NCBI RefSeq assembly: GCF_910591885.1
Contig: NC_063279.1
Span: 1,798,001 to 1,862,000, forward strand
Direction of reading: 5' to 3'
DNA length: 64,000 nt
Source: Bombus terrestris
Taxonomy: Eukaryota; Arthropoda; Insecta; Hymenoptera; Apidae
In this document: positions 36,551-49,304 of the stretch, in pieces
How the letters are laid out: every line of letters begins with the position of its first letter
Position numbering within the stretch: the first letter of the stretch is position 1
Notes under the pieces: model-generated
What the model was told of the DNA's origin: nothing
The model's input: only the letters and a program-made list of their open reading frames with translations
The model's database searches: none
Position numbers and translations under genes: made by a program

Positions 36551-36669
36551 AAAGACAACGGTGTAGGTTCCACGTTCAGAAACACAAAAGTTTATTTCAT
36601 TAAATTTACTAAAAATTACTAGAAAAACAACGATGTAGGTTCCACGTTGAGAAACACGAAAGTTTATTA
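36551..36669 (+). repeat. Local direct duplication, 47-bp units 72 bp apart
   Basis: 36551-36597 and 36623-36669 share ACAACG(G/A)TGTAGGTTCCAC and AGAAACAC(A/G)AAAGTTTATT with only a few differences. The 25 bp between them are AT-rich. It is non-coding. Confidence 0.8.
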
Positions 36670-39386
36670 TTACGAATATTGGTTGACTGCGAATTTGTAG
36701 GACGTGTGAAAAAATATTTGAATTTTAATTAATTTCCGTTGATTTACCCGAATTACTAAAAATGGAGCTGCCTCCCTATTACAGCGACTTCTTCGACTAA
36801 TATCATTCCATGTATCAAGCATCATGTCGAGGAAAATATTAGGTTGGTACGATCGCTAGTTCCTACATGCAAAGTTGATACGACTTCTAACGACGTTCTT
36901 TTGTTTTCACGTCTGCCACGTGTTAATTATCTGAGTGTATCCGGTGTGTTCGTTTGGCTGTACACGGTGGTGAAATACAGAATATAAAAACTGAATCTGT
37001 GTGAATCAATTAAATATCGAGCTCCAAAACCTATTTAATAACACATCAAATACCATTACCTACCGCATTTTATTTTGCATACGGAAGAACGTATCTTACA
37101 AATTTCATTGATATCGACGTACATATGTCGTCGTAACTAAATTCAGGCGGCTGTTACATGTACAAAGCGAAATTACTCGGAACATTAACCTCGACAAACA
37201 TATGTATGAAGGTCGATGAAATCGGTGAGGTTTATTGAAAAAATATAATTCACTTCAGAAATTCATCGAAACCTGAGAATCATAATTCTTCGTTTCGCGT
37301 GTGCCGTGTTATCGCAAACTACGATATCTCGTCGTAATTCCTTCTCGTAATCCAGCGCGAAAACATTTATCCATCAAACAGAATTTGCCCTTCGAAGATG
37401 CCACACGATGGATTCCATTCGATCATATTGCTAATCAATCGGTCCAAGGTCCTTTACATAATTCCAATAAAAAGGGAAAAAGCGATCGGTAGTGCTTTTT
37501 CCTCTTTTGCAAGGTAAAAATGGCTCGCGCGTTGTGGTTGGCGTGTACTCGGTGATCCCTGCTATAAATTCGCTGGATTACGAACTGCTAGGTGATGGCG
37601 TTGGTGAATGTTGGCGCAAGGTTTCGCCTCGCCACCTCTCGCTGGTTAGTTTCAGGAAATACGGGCTGGGCACACTTTGTCTTCGGTTAAATGACACCGG
37701 AATTGACCGGAGCCAACCTTTTAAAGCAGTATCCGATAAACGAAACTCGAACGAACAAAGGTGCATAGCAAGGCCCCGAACGATCGGCCACAATGAGAAG
37801 GCAACGGTAAAAATCGTTGCTGCTTTTTGCCTTTGTGCCCTCGGCTCGTTGTTTCCTTTCATTCCATGCCGTTTTGTTTAGAAGGTTTCACGAGTTTAAT
37901 ATTTACGCATGAAACGTTTCCCAAGCGCTTTTATACGTTCCGCTGCGCCGTTTAACAGAGCTGCAAAGAACGCGATAACTCGACCGGCTAAACCAGAAGT
38001 TGTAGCCGAACTTTGATAATGACTTTGTTTTAAAACTCGCGCGCCACAGTTGATGAATATTAGGTGTTATTGGAAGCGCGATGGAGTACTCGCCGTCAAC
38101 TTTTCCTTTACCATTTTCTTCTCTATCAATCTTTTCTCTTTCATTGTCTTCGTCTGCTAAGAATCGAAATTTCCTCGCTGCGTATATTACTTTGCAATTA
38201 TTTTTATTTCTATAGTTCATCGAGTATCAGAAACGTTACTTTAATAGCCTTTTTACGCAGATCGAAACACTCTGTCGCTACGTTTTACTCGGACTTATTA
38301 CGTCTACGATTTCGATCAAAAGCCTATTTTCGCTTGTTCCATGTTTCACATCGTCGCGAAATTTTCTGATTGCGTGAGACGCGGTACAAAGAGGTCTTAC
38401 GACGCCTCTACGTCGTAAAATTGTTACCGTTCGATTTTCCAAGACGTTATATCGTTAGACGCTCGATTTTCCCACGCACGAAATTATGATCGAACGATCG
38501 AATTACAGTGGCACGAGGTAAATGGCGTGCAAGACTCGTTCCTTCATCACGAAGTATCGTGAGATGTATAATTCGGAAACCAACTGACAATTTCACGCTG
38601 GCACACGTACGCAGAAAGACGAAACGATATCGAACCCATCGATATCGCTTGTCGCGGTCTCGTTTCCGAATTATGAAATTCGAAACCCGATGCAGGGTAG
38701 TTGGTTAACCGTATGCAATCGTTATAATCAAGAACGGTGAAGGCTGGTAGCTCTTCGTGTAGCCATTTAGGATCGTTGTATGGGCGCACACCGAAACCCG
38801 ACTCAAAGTTACGGTCTGCTGTTAATAATTACATTAAATAGACATGCAGAGACCGTACCTCGCGCTTCCCTTGGGCCACCCTCCTGGAATTGAGTTTTTA
38901 ATTAAACGCGCACCGCTCATCGGTCAGCTCGCGGTCTGGATTAACGAATTTATTGGAAAATCGTGTTATCCTGCGCGCGTCAATGCTCTCTAATTAGGCT
39001 GTAGCCTTAGAGTGTCTGAATTTTGTCACGCAGATTTTCAGATTTTGGATTAAACTCTGACAACACTGTGCATTTGGGGTTTAATAAATTCCTATCGAAG
39101 GTCAATGAAACAAGGAGATCTCGCTTTTCCAAGCAATACGAATTGTTGAAGTAACTACTTCAAGAAAAACTCCACATCTTTATTTATGTATATCCGTGAT
39201 CTAGAGACTGCCATTACGCAGAAATATTCTAAATAAGAAGCGCTGCATATTGTACCCTTGAGTATACATTATGTTTTGGGTTGCAAGGTCTGGGAACAAA
39301 GGAACTAATAAACAAATTTCTATTTATATTCCCTGTAGCCTTTAGCCCAAGCTATAAGGTTAACTTTTTTGGTAATGTCCTTCTGC
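36670..39386. other. Gene-free sequence
   Basis: An end-like TTAGGTTGGTACGATCG follows TA near 36840 but has no inverted partner. Opposing frames at 37492-37881 (plus) and 37578-37862 (minus) are not supported by domains or splice sites. The block 38810-39000 contains several TTAATT/AATTA cores in CG-rich DNA and could be regulatory. Confidence 0.3.
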
Positions 39387-39422
39387 TATAAATATATGAA
39401 CGTGCCCCCTATCATTTCATTG
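39387..39422 (+). promoter_or_regulatory. Possible TATA/initiator core promoter
   Basis: TATAAATA (39387-39394) lies 32 bp before the A of TTCATTG (A at 39419), an initiator-like sequence. The spacing is right, but the initiator is weaker than at 10524. No open frame or splice donor follows closely, so the transcript is unknown. Confidence 0.3.
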
Positions 39423-40407
39423 TTCGATAACACTAACAGAGTAAGAATGTGAATCAGCATAAACTTGTACTCATACCTTTAATTATTTCAATATACCTTT
39501 CTATTACAAATTCATCCTCTCGTTCTTCAATCAGTCAACCTAAACCTCAACGCGAATAAACTCTAATTATTTTCCCTTTTTGGCAGCTATTTTTTTATAG
39601 AAGGTTGTTTTAAACAAATGATTGCTTAGTACTGTAAAAACCATAGAATATTCTATAAAGTTTCTCCATGGAATATATGTCGACGTTTCTCGTAATCTAA
39701 ACGTTAAATGTACGTAAACGTGAATCTCCGATAGGAAAACTTTAGAATCATACAGTTCTAGGATGAAAACGTAGGAATAAAACGAAATGTAATGAAAAAT
39801 GAACGATAAAACCTACATATTAGAAATATTATCGACAAACAAGCAGATATAACAGTCTTGTAATAATTAATTATTAAAATTATCGAATGAAAGATCAAGG
39901 TGAAGACGACGATGGTGACGGAGGAGATGATATAGAATAAAATCCTCTGCAAGCTGCCAATTTGTATCGCGTGACTGTGGAAAGAATCGGTAATCCGTGC
40001 ACGTAGCACGAAATGCATCCTGAAATTGTAGCACAGTGGTCTGTGGTTCGAGTTGGGGCATTCTCGATAGACCGTCGGTGAATGGGTGCATCGCAAATGT
40101 CCATTTTTATTATTTTGTTCGACCATCTGACCGAAGTGGCTCGATATCGCGATGTACTTACACGCCGAGAAGATACGTTCCCGATGCTAGCGGAACATGA
40201 AAGGGAATTTTTACGAGCAATCTCGGATCGTGCATAAAAGCAATATATTTCTGTGTACTTACGCGTTCTATGAGAAATCGACTACAGAGTGCTACGGGCA
40301 ATGCTGAATAAATTGAATTATTTGCCAGACAGAAGTCTCTTATATCGATAGGCAAATGTTACTTTTAATACTTTTATTGGAAATATCGACAACTTGAGAA
40401 TATTACC

Positions 40408-40777
40408 TGCAGCAGCACATGAGCTACAGAACAATTTCAATCATGTTGTTGTTTTGCCTCAGAGTATCAACATCGTTAGAACAATGTAATAATAAATAAA
40501 CTCCGGGTAAAACAATGCCGCCGCTATGTGCAACCATCAAACAAAGTGGAATTTAAATTTTCCGGTACTCCCCCGACCAATATAAATAAACGAACGCGAT
40601 CGTAAGCTGACCAGCTTTTCACTCTCAATCTCGAGCGAGTTTATCAACGAATCAGTCAGTTCCGAGCGTCTTAGCGAACATTCTCTGTATTTATTAATTA
40701 TTTTAAAATATATTTGACGGTTTCAACATCGAGTTATCTCGTCGTTTAAACAACAACTCAACCAACCATCCTCTATA
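40408..40777 (-). mobile_element. Solo LTR family E, reverse orientation, 370 bp
   Basis: Read on the minus strand it starts TATAGAGGATGG and ends GTGCTGCTGCA, following the copy at 4215-4571 through GAAACCGTCAAATATATTTT, AATTAATAAATACAGAGAAT, TTACGATCGCGTTCG and TGGTTGCACATAGCGG. Flanking 4-mers TACC (40404-40407) and TATC (40778-40781) agree at three of four positions. The first LTR dinucleotide has changed from TG to TA. No internal region is present. Confidence 0.78.
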
Positions 40778-40781
40778 TATC

Positions 40782-42273
40782 TATATTTTGGTGCCTAATG
40801 TCCATTGAAATTTAACATCTATTTCCAGTCACGTGGAATAATTATTTTTCCTCTTCGAAGAAGATGTCACAAGTCAGCATTCTCGTTCGTCGTTCGCAAG
40901 ACACAAGTTACAAAAGCTAGAGAGATCCGCTTGAAAGAAAAATCCGCGAGCAACGAGCTGTTTCGCTCTTTCTTCCGAAACGAACGTGCCAAATTTATGT
41001 CCGACATCGGTGAACAGCAGCAGAGCAGCAGTAGTTCCGTGCAATCTGGCGCCATGAAAATCAGTTGGCCAAACACACGGTTTAAATGACCGTAATGCGC
41101 GTCCAGCTGTCCGCGAGATTCAATTAAACGAATGTCGGAATGCATGCCGCGAAACGATTGTTTCGAAGGCGGGGCGGGCGTCCTATCGTCGCGCGTGATC
41201 ACGTTTAACGGAACAAGGGTAGAAAGAATCCTGTTCATTTGCATTCATCGACGAGTTTGCAGTCACGAGACGCATATTGGAATGGCAAAAGCGGATCGTG
41301 TAGCTTGCAGCCCGAGCATCGTCATTAGCGCCGTGAACACGTACATTATAGATTTCTGTTTAACAAGATCTTTGTTGTGCGCGTTTAAAATAGAAATTCA
41401 CGCGGCAAACTTCTTCCCACTAAATAAAATAGGTTTGTTATAGATACGCGCGAGGCAAAGAGCGCGTTTCAAGGCGAAGAATCTAGACAAGCCAATAATT
41501 AGTTGTTTCGACGTTAACGCGTTGATCGTCGAACAAATTTGCTTTGCCTTGCTCACACAGATAAAATGCAGTTCCTTGTTCGAGTCTCTCAAAAGTCAAA
41601 CTGATCGATTCACTTTCTGTGAAGCTCTCAATTTCGCGAATCAAACAGGCGATTAGAAGCACGAACAAATTTTAGAAAATAATATTCATAATTGTATTAA
41701 GTTATAAAGTTGATCGGCATAACTTCTAAAAGTGGCGTTTTAAACGTCACGTTATTGGTTCTAACAAAAACAAAATTGCCGGAATTGTTGAAAGCATCGG
41801 AATAGACCGAGTTCCTCGTATTGTTCTACATAAGTGCAGAATATCCCTAAAATTTTAGAACGTGATAAAAGTTATTTGTAATACGGTTTGATTTGCCATA
41901 GAATATCGATTGACAGGAAACAGGTCGATCTATTTTATGCGTGGAGCATGATGAGGATAAAATTTGCAAGTACTGGCTATTATAATCAATATTCATACGT
42001 ATGCATATTGAATGAGCAGCTATAAATTGCAAAAGATGCTACGAGAAAAATTCGGAAATTTTATAAAAATGCACAATTTGCAAGATGCTTTCGCGTAGTA
42101 AAATATGATATAACGTAATGTCAAATATTCTTTGCTATCCTTTCGAACCAACGACTGCAATTTTCTAAGATCGAAGAATACCGTGTTTTTGCGATACATC
42201 TGATTTATCTGCCGATACAACAATACGATGAACAATTATACGCACAATACGCATGAAATTTAGTACTTACTCT
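40782..42273. other. Gene-free unique sequence
   Basis: Frames at 40805-41089 (plus), 40867-41244 (minus) and 41132-41443 (plus) overlap one another in a moderately GC-rich patch. The plus frame at 40805 contains a short QQQSSSSS stretch but nothing diagnostic. Nothing else is seen. Confidence 0.3.
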
Positions 42274-42332
42274 TAATTAAATTAAATTAAATTAAATTAA
42301 ATTAAATTAAATTTAATTTAATTTAATTAAAA
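42274..42332. repeat. Head-to-head pentanucleotide microsatellite, (TTAAA)n then (TTTAA)n
   Basis: About seven copies of a TTAAA-type unit switch strand at ATTAAATTTAAT and continue as three or so TTTAA units. The whole tract is close to a perfect palindrome and could extrude a hairpin. It holds no gene. Confidence 0.9.
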
Positions 42333-45300
42333 CGAGGATATGAAAATAATTAGCGAAAACCAATGCAGGACAAATATCATGAAAATAATATTGTGAAATA
42401 TCGACAGGCGATGATTTAATAAATGTGCAAAATTAATTTGCCACAGCTACATTTAATAAAACATCTTTCATCGTGCGAATCGCAATTGGACTGCAATTAA
42501 AAATAACAACAGATAAACAGATTAAGCGACTCGAGCGAAGAAAATATATCTTAGTCGTATCAAAGTCAATAAATATGAGAGAATAATGCTCTAACGAAGC
42601 GAATAATAAAAAGGAACCAAACAAAATTATCAACTTGAAGCTTCTTGCTACGAGCTCACAGTTCAATCAGAATCTACTTATTTCAGATCGTTATTTCACA
42701 AAGGATTTTAAGACTTGGTATCGCGTTAAAAAGCAAGGAGGAACAGGAATTACGTGACTTTGATATTTCCTTTGCATTTCTGGCCGCAGAAAAAACGAAG
42801 GTATTTCCATTACAGAGCTGCCTTCGTGAAAGCAAACATTGGCGTGTACATTAGGAAGAGAAAAGCTAAGTATTGTTCCATTTTCACCTCGTCATGGTAA
42901 CAATGCCAGAGTGTTGCATTTTTAATTGCCTTTTATTTACCTTTCCCTTCAAAGTTCACCAGGTAGCTTCACTTTAAAGTTCAGGCTAACGTTTCAACAA
43001 GTTGCTGATTGTCACGGAACAACCATATTATATCCAAGCATTACGCGTGATCACGTGCTTTTAAGAAGTTACGTTACAAATGACGAATCCTTCGAATAGT
43101 TTCAGTTTCGTTACACACATAAGGATGCCATTGTGAAGCGGTAGCTTCTCTATGAATTGCAATAATGGTAATGGTATTCCTGCTGGAAAACATTTTCGTT
43201 TCGCTCCAGCTTCTATTTCAGGTTCTCGTTGCTCGATCGCTTTTCGGACTTCTTCTCGTGTCGAATTTATCTGCTGATCAAAGTGCCGATTAAAAACATA
43301 CCTTTGCATACTACACGCACGTGGGTTCTTTCAAATTAGCCAATTTGTTGCGTAATGAGGGGCGGTGGAAACGAAAAACCAATAAATACATTTCCATTAA
43401 GATACGATAAGTTGGAGCAATTTTGCATGAACGTAACTCGAGCTGCGTCTCTTCAAAGGGATGCTATTCGATCGTTTCGAACGATCCGAAAATGATTACA
43501 AATGCAAATAGTATATGGAATGTCAGGTTAACAAGGTGCACGACAACCTAGCTAAGCTGTTTATTTACTCGTAAAGAAAGTCGTTTGCAGGAAAGGCAAA
43601 TTTCCAAGCAAGAAAAGTCATCATTACGCGAGGTCGAGTGTACGACGTAATGTCGAAATAACGCAGTCGCGATAGTATCCTTTACGACGCTTTTCTATAG
43701 CTTCGCTCTTTCGCTATATTTTACCTCGAGCATCGACCGTCTCGCCCGTTAATTCTATTCTTTTCCGTGAACCTCTTCTCTAAATTTCAAGTCGCTCTGC
43801 GCATTCCATCGAGTTAAAACGTCACTGATTCCAGCCCGGTCGCGGCAACGCGTTCGTTTCGCACGATGAGACGGTGAAAAAGTTTCCGCTTGTCGTTCCC
43901 CTTAACTTTCACGTAGCCGTTTTTGCGATGCTTGAACGTTGTGCAAGTGCAGAACGGTTTCAGCGAGTTCTTCTTTAAAAATTTACCGTGTCTTGGGAAA
44001 TGGCAAGAGAAATGGGAGGCGAATGACGAGACACATCGTAGGTGGTAATTTCTTCGTTGAAGCAGAGTAGCCTTTTCTTTTTAATGAACGCGATTTTTGA
44101 ACGTTGTTGAGTGATTCTCTTTACAAAACCTCACGACGATAATTATAAATTACGCGTGTACACGCGGAGTTTCGTTCGCCCTACCCAAACGTTTCCCCAC
44201 AAATATTTGTCAGATTTCATTGGGTCCGCGAAACGAACGCGTAACGTGGAAACACGAAAGGCACAGACGCCGTAATGGCGATGAATAATCGAAAGGGCGC
44301 GGAATAAATTGCATATACTTCGTTCGAAATTAAAATTAAGCCGCTGAAACAATTTGTATTCGTAAAGGCCTCGTTTCGCGTCGCGTCTCACCGATAGAAT
44401 CAAATATTTCGATAGCCGAACAGCAGACTACTCGTCGACGTGTCTGCAACGCGTTTTAACGTCTACTTTAAAATTACTTAACCATTTTCGACGTTCGTTA
44501 TATTCGTCTCCTTGTGTGCGCCGTTGCGATACTGCCCTATTAATATCGACGCGATATTGGGTTTTAGTCTATTCCACTGTAAAGTATTCCATCACTTCGT
44601 TCAACTACTATTTCTATACTTGAAATCCACTTTATTTCTCCTGACGTATTACTCTTTTTTTCATTTCGTCAGAACGATAGCAATATACCGCTGTTATATC
44701 GTAAGCAAAGAGGATTTCATGACGTAAACTGCTTTCGGTAATCACAAAGTTATTTTAGATCTCGAATCTCGTCTGATTACGAGTTTTGGGAAATGTTCTT
44801 TTAACGATCCATTTATCGAAGAGAGATGCTCGTGGTGGTAAAATAGTGCGAATAATATAAACATACGCGAGATATCGAAATTTCTCGCACTGATATATAG
44901 CGAAATACAAGCGTTACGTGCCTATTTCTGGTCTTGAGCGATACACGCATAAAGGTTTAGAGTATCATATAACATCTACTCTTGGGGAATTTGCATCGAT
45001 TGATGTATGAATCCTGAAATATTTACGAATTTGCATATTTCGCGTCAAACGCGTTTAATGGGAAATTTAGAACAAGCTATGAATACATTTTTTTTTATTT
45101 TATGTTTCAAATAGGATCCGATATTAGATTGAAATATTTATTTGTGTTGCGAGCTGTTGAGGTTATTATTATAGATGTATCAAGAGAGAAACGTGCGTGG
45201 ATAAATTGTAAGGTAGAAAATATATTTTAATAGACAAGTGTAATTACAAGTAGGAATATAATTTGAACTGGTCCAGATCCACGCGTTAGCAGTGTTACCC

Positions 45301-47099
45301 TATAACTGAAAAGCCCGAAGCCAACGTCGCCTGTCTACTGTTTATGGTCTGCCTTCGTCCCAGTCTTTTGTCTATTCGCTGTCGATGGCTTCGGTGCTTG
45401 AGAAAACTAAAAAGACCAGATGTAGAGTTTTCTTAGAAGCGGTGACCACTTCAACACGAGCGACAAATATTATCGAAAGTAAATAGGATAGTTCTTATTA
45501 GAAACAACGCGAACACTTACATTTAATATCGTCTTCTATCTTTGAAGAAAATAATTCTCTACAAAAAGAGCGTCAAATAAAAGCAGCCTTCTTACACACG
45601 CGTGCTTGACAAAGTTTCAATTTTATAAACTCCTTTAGAAATTTCATACTTCTTTTACGTGCTGAGTTACGGCTGGCCGTTCGAAAAACTCCACCTACTT
45701 TACTTTTATCTACTTTTATTTTCTTGCTTGGAAGATAACACCACTTATTTAATATAATCTGTCATAAATCTGTTCTACTTAACGGAATTTTTTTGAACGT
45801 TTATCGAGCTGCAGACTTGATTATACATAAAACGAATTATACGACCAGTTCTCTTTGAAAAGTCAACGCAAGTTATACGTACGGAAGGAATCGGATTTCT
45901 ACTCTTCTACGTTTGGATATCCTGTTCATCGAACGAACGTCTTTGAGTGACTAAAGGGACCAGGAGACACTATCGTCAAATCTCGTGAGAATTTCACCTC
46001 TGAAAACAACCCTCTACCGATCGATTCTCTTTTGTGCAACCACCAACTCGCATTCTCGTCATTGCGGTGGTTTAACAATGCTCGGAAGGAACCTAGAAAG
46101 AACTAAGAAAATGCTCGCGTTATATATGCGAATAACGACCGATCTTACGAGGGAATTCCAGCTGGCGATCGTTACAAGATCGAGTCGTTGACAATTTGTC
46201 TCCTAACCATTTCTCGCTTCTTTCTCTGGGTAATTCCACTTACTGTCATACTTCTGATTCTAATATTTTTAACATTCGAACTTCACACATAGATTATAGA
46301 AGGTATTTGAATTTGAAATTTGAAGAATTTTAAATACTTTATTTCTCGCAATGATACGTAATAGAGAGATTTTGATAATTAAATTTAGTCAATTTTCAAC
46401 GATAGCGAAACTGCGTCTTTGTCTGTGTTTCATACGAAACCTGTCATTTACAAGAAAACGATACAGGTAAATACGTGAACGTAATAGTTTATGCAACGTA
46501 ATAATTTAAAGGCCCTGTAATTTGTTACGCATTAATTCGGATTCTCTAGAATTCTTGTACACCTGCTGTTCATGTTTTCAGCTTTTTGCACGTATCAAAA
46601 TTTCGTACAACTTTGAATTTCAACTATGAAAATCCAACAGCTTGTATCGTTGTTGCCTGCTATGGTAATTCTGGCCCCTTTGTTTCGGCCCAACCATTGT
46701 TAATTGTTCTGGTTCAGTAGTTTCATGAGATATACCCCTATAAAGACCGGGTTACTTGGTCCTTGTAAACGTCACCATAATAGCACCCTTAGTGGGTTTA
46801 TGCAATAAGGATGCTGACATTCGATTATATCTCTGATACAACTTACTGCTAATGAAGCTGCTGTTGTCGACGAAAGAGAATTTGTTATATCGAGCTCATT
46901 CGACCTTTGATGAACTATTAAAACGAATTTCATAATCAATTGGCAAGCGGCGACGCGGATTAAATGGATTGCACGCTATGCCAATGTCTAGAGGATGAGC
47001 AATAAAGATATTTGCAAAACAGTAAAATACACGATATGTTAATCTTGCTCTTGGTATTTACCTCTCGAAGATAATATAAGTTATACAAATGACGTATGG
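42333..47099. other. Gene-free unique sequence
   Basis: Short frames only, for example 43061-43309 (minus, 82 codons) and 45985-46191 (plus). TATAAAGACC near 46740 is an isolated TATA-like word. I see no repeat copies of the families found elsewhere. Confidence 0.3.
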
Positions 47100-47101
47100 T
47101 A

Positions 47102-47694
47102 TTAGGTCGTCCGAAAAGTTTCTTTCGTTTTATAAGGAAATAATGGATTTTTCGTTTTATATTATTGTATTATAGTATCGTGGACAAGGGGCCTGGGGGG
47201 TGTCGTGCGAATTATAAACAAGCAGTTGCTGAGTATGTGCGTGGTGTGGCTAAGACAAGAGATACGAGGCTAAGACAAAAGACAAGGGGTTGCTAATAAA
47301 CGAATTAACAGGAGTATGAGTTGAAAAGCCAGAGAGTGCGGATTGCGTTGTCGAGATAGTGTTGTTAGCGTTGTTGAGAGAGAGTTGAATCTGTGTTGAC
47401 GAGAGTTGTTAATTAATTATCTAGTTGTCTTAATTATAATACGTTGTTACGATTAGTCCATGTTAAATAACCATTGTTTTCTGTTTAATTAACATCTGTT
47501 TAATCCACTTATTATTAATAATCTAATTATAATAGTTTACAATACTACATTATTTTATCGAATTACGTATAATCCACTTTGTTTTATCAAGATGAAAATT
47601 ACAACACTCGACAGATTAGGTTTCATGTTTGTATAAAGATGCGTCGTTGTAAAAGACGTGTCTGTAAAAGAAAGACACTTTTCCGACAACCTAA
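47102..47694. mobile_element. mariner-type MITE M1, split by an A-family LTR
   Basis: The left part (47102-47170) begins TTAGGTCGTCCGAAAAGTTT. The right part (47550-47694) ends CACTTTTCCGACAACCTAA. Removing the LTR at 47171-47549 and one copy of a 4-bp duplication leaves about 210 bp, the length of other long M1 copies. The right half matches the copy at 3493-3706 in reverse (GTTTCATGTTTGTATAAAG, TCTTTTACAGACACG complement). The flanking TA is intact on the left (47100-47101) and changed to TG on the right. Confidence 0.83.
47171..47549 (+). mobile_element. Solo LTR family A, 379 bp, nested in M1
   Basis: It starts TATAGTATCGTGGACAAGG and ends TTTACAATACTACA, keeping the inverted end pair of the family (TGTAGTAT/ATACTACA) with one change at the start. 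It shares GAGATAGTGTTGTTAGCG, GACGAGAGTTG and TAATTATAATACG with the other A copies. The flanking GTAT (47167-47170) and TTAT (47550-47553) differ by one base, consistent with an aged 4-bp TSD. It lacks part of the 5' region present in the 11539 copy. Confidence 0.8.
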
Positions 47695-47859
47695 TGGTAT
47701 GAAACATAGGTACTGTAAACACGATATTTCGATCATCCAACACAGAACTGGAGAAACAAATTATTTACAGAGCATAACCCTATGAATAAATGAAGACAAC
47801 TAAACTACTGCCCTGTAACCCGTATTAATCAAAAGTTTAGCAAACAACTGAAATCGCCA

Positions 47860-49090
47860 CTGGGACGAGGAATGCAACCAAGTGTCATCCGACGCGATAC
47901 GAGTAACCTCGAGGACAGATGACCGGAAAGATCAGCCGAACATCGAGAAACTACGGTAGCCAGAGTCCAAGAACCAAGCAAAACGACTTGGTCTACCTCT
48001 TGCAACTCTAACATCCATGACCTCGGAAACAATAGGTCCAACCTAGGTTACCAAAAAGCTATAGAGACCTGGCATTCGTTATATATATGTACACGAAGAT
48101 CAAAGGAATCGATCGAGACTGTAACTTCTCAAAAAATACGATTGGAAACACAGCAACATGGAAATACCTGTTTTTCTGTTCTTCAGACTACGGGATTTTA
48201 TCAGAATAACCGTTAGAATCGTAGACCTCGATACATACAACGTCTTAGCTCGAGAAATGTGGTTCTAGTAACCTCGATATCTATGACAGGGGCTGATCCT
48301 TACAAACCCCAAGCGGTATGTTGACCTACAATAGCGTGCATCGAGTTTCTCGACCTCGAAATTATAGATGTCAAGGTTCTTCGATACTGGAGCGATCTAG
48401 ATCAGCTTTTCCAACCTTGTAATGGCAGATCTATAGACGATACAAGAGCTGGATGATTTAGACGAGGTTCCTTGTGCGTCATTAGACGGTTGTATCATTG
48501 TTCTACGTTAACGTTCGGATATATCACGGGGTTGCGATCACGAATATCGGATTCCCGCGTCGTAGTCTGTTATATTCCTCTTTCTGATTGTTTCACTCGA
48601 ATCTATGAGAGTCGCAAGCTGATATCTGACAATACGGGACTCTTACGATATGTCTCGCAGCTTGGAAATAGCTGGTAATAGGTCCATACGCATCAAAATC
48701 GTACGATCTTATAGAAATCTGTTTCTGTGCGATTATAAATATCGGGCTTATCGCACCTAAGGTGGCTAGGGACTGTTCTTTCGATCGCAAGATGGTTCGT
48801 CTAGTGGCCTTTGATCTCCGAGTTATACACGTCGAAAACTATTGATCTTGTCGTGGCCTATCCCAAGATCCTCGTTTCGGATCTTGTTCCTCGTTTCTAG
48901 GATGTTGCGAATCACGCCTCTCGCTTCGTCTATGGAGATGTGGTTTTCCAACCACTTGTTGTGTACTATTTCGCTATGATTCCCTATCGTCACGTTTGTG
49001 GATGTCTAAGTAATACGTATTCACCGTGGGAAACGCTATCTATCATCAAAGCCCGAGTTGGAAATTTGGTTTGAGCTACTCGCAGCTGTA
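47860..49090. repeat. Block of degenerate short repeats with distinct composition
   Basis: Across about 1.2 kb, variants of one phrase recur at irregular intervals on the same strand: GACCTCGATACATACAACGTC, AACCTCGATATCTATGACAG, GACCTCGAAATTATAGATGTC and TTTGATCTCCGAGTTATACACGTC. Words such as GATCTCG/CCTCGA and CTAGAT are frequent and poly-A tracts are rarer than in flanking DNA. It has no long open frame. The likeliest explanation is an old, heavily mutated tandem or satellite-like array. Confidence 0.45.
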
Positions 49091-49304
49091 AGAAATGATT
49101 AAGGTTGAAGTACCTTTTCGAAATTACTGTTCCTGTAAATTTGTAATTTATTAGCAATTTTTGCGCTACTAGATGTACTGTTTACTGTAAGTGTAAATTA
49201 ATCTGTTTTTATCAAATTATCGTGTTTCTTCGTATCAAACTTTCTTTAATCCATTGGTGACAATTCATCGTCATTAACGATAACTCATCGTAATAATTCA
49301 TTAA

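Noticed and set aside
36840..36865. TTAGGTTGGTACGATCG after TA, resembling a mariner terminal repeat
   Set aside because: No inverted partner is found downstream and no second copy in the window, so it cannot be called an element.
37492..37881. 129-codon plus frame with a 94-codon minus frame opposite
   Set aside because: No recognisable motif, no splice context and the opposite strand is equally open.
39758..40126. Minus frame of 122 codons with a hydrophobic tail, and an overlapping 74-codon frame in another register
   Set aside because: Two competing registers and no domain; the hydrophobic tail arises from AT-rich DNA.
43061..43309. Minus frame of 82 codons with a hydrophilic, helix-like first half (STREEVRKAIEQREPEIEAG)
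   Set aside because: Looks protein-like, but no family is recognised, a GTATGT lies at its very start and no acceptor can be assigned. Left as a low-probability exon.
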